Shown: positions 63,951-64,000 of the stretch, one piece after another
How the letters are laid out: the number at the start of each line of letters is the position of its first letter
How positions within the stretch are numbered: the first letter of the stretch is position 1
Assembly: GCF_963360655.1 (NCBI RefSeq)
Contig: NZ_OY725712.1
Span: forward strand, 682,001 to 746,000
Origin: Collinsella aerofaciens
Lineage (GTDB): Bacteria; Actinomycetota; Coriobacteriia; Coriobacteriales; Coriobacteriaceae
Direction of reading: 5' to 3'
Length of the DNA: 64,000 nt
Position numbers and translations under genes: made by a program
The notes under the pieces: model-generated
What the model was told of the DNA's origin: nothing
What the model saw: only the letters and a program-made list of their open reading frames with translations
The model's database searches: none

Positions 63951-64000
63951 GAATGTCGGGAAAGTCTGGATGGCATTGGGCACGAGCACCCAACACCCGT

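Overview
The window looks like chromosomal DNA of a high-GC actinobacterium of the class Coriobacteriia, most likely a Collinsella of the C. aerofaciens type. The evidence is gene content: a type III glutamine synthetase, a one-polypeptide MurT-GatD, a class I GMP synthase at an integration hot spot, a tmRNA tag ending in MALAA, large MalT/SARP-like regulators, and PTS-based alpha-glucoside and amino-sugar use. The assignment is by recognition, not by a database search.

Positions 1-13300 are accessory. They hold the end of a sortase-anchored surface protein and small regulator/enzyme pairs (HxlR-cupin, TetR-three tandem sirtuin-like genes, MerR-carboxymuconolactone decarboxylase/cupin). A YjdF gene has a structured leader, and a ToxN/AbiQ-like toxin has structured RNA in front of it. 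A very GC-rich lantibiotic-immunity module (ABC transporter F-E-G, a 60-residue protein, response regulator, histidine kinase) lacks any lantibiotic biosynthesis genes. Its kinase is frameshifted by an exact 38-bp tandem duplication. Several genes here survive only as stumps in which the start region is joined to the tail or to foreign sequence.

Positions 13334-21907 form a mosaic island ending at the 3' end of guaA and flanked by two ~225-bp direct repeats that include the last guaA codons. It contains an Abi_2/AbiF-type gene followed by two paralogous small-RNA-like units, each with its own promoter and terminator. It also holds IS110 and IS30 transposases and a broken, lower-GC Firmicutes-like mobilizable element (MobV relaxase stump, RecA-like ATPase with a frameshift, ribbon-helix-helix protein, integrase C-terminus). 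The AbiF-plus-RNA locus is the best candidate for an unusual system.

Positions 21893-63950 are mostly conserved chromosome: guaA, L-asparaginase, ychF, an alpha-glucoside block (GH4 glucosidase, PTS IICB, zinc dehydrogenase, GntR regulator with clustered operators), an Fe-S protein, glycerol and iron alcohol dehydrogenases, a two-gene unknown operon, murT-gatD, tRNA-Glu with an IS3-like element in a duplicated terminator, and glnN. A methionine operon follows (metF, a separate MetH-reactivation protein, and a MetH lacking that domain), then a UPF0210 protein, a methyltransferase, YhbY and a ~1000-residue regulator. The end carries nagB, crr, glmM, rpsI, rplM, a patatin-like lipase and ssrA (tmRNA). 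Two intergenic regions hold striking structure: a 32-bp perfect inverted repeat with a nested hairpin (52802-52935), and four tandem 62-bp units whose hairpin stems change in a compensatory way (63027-63256).
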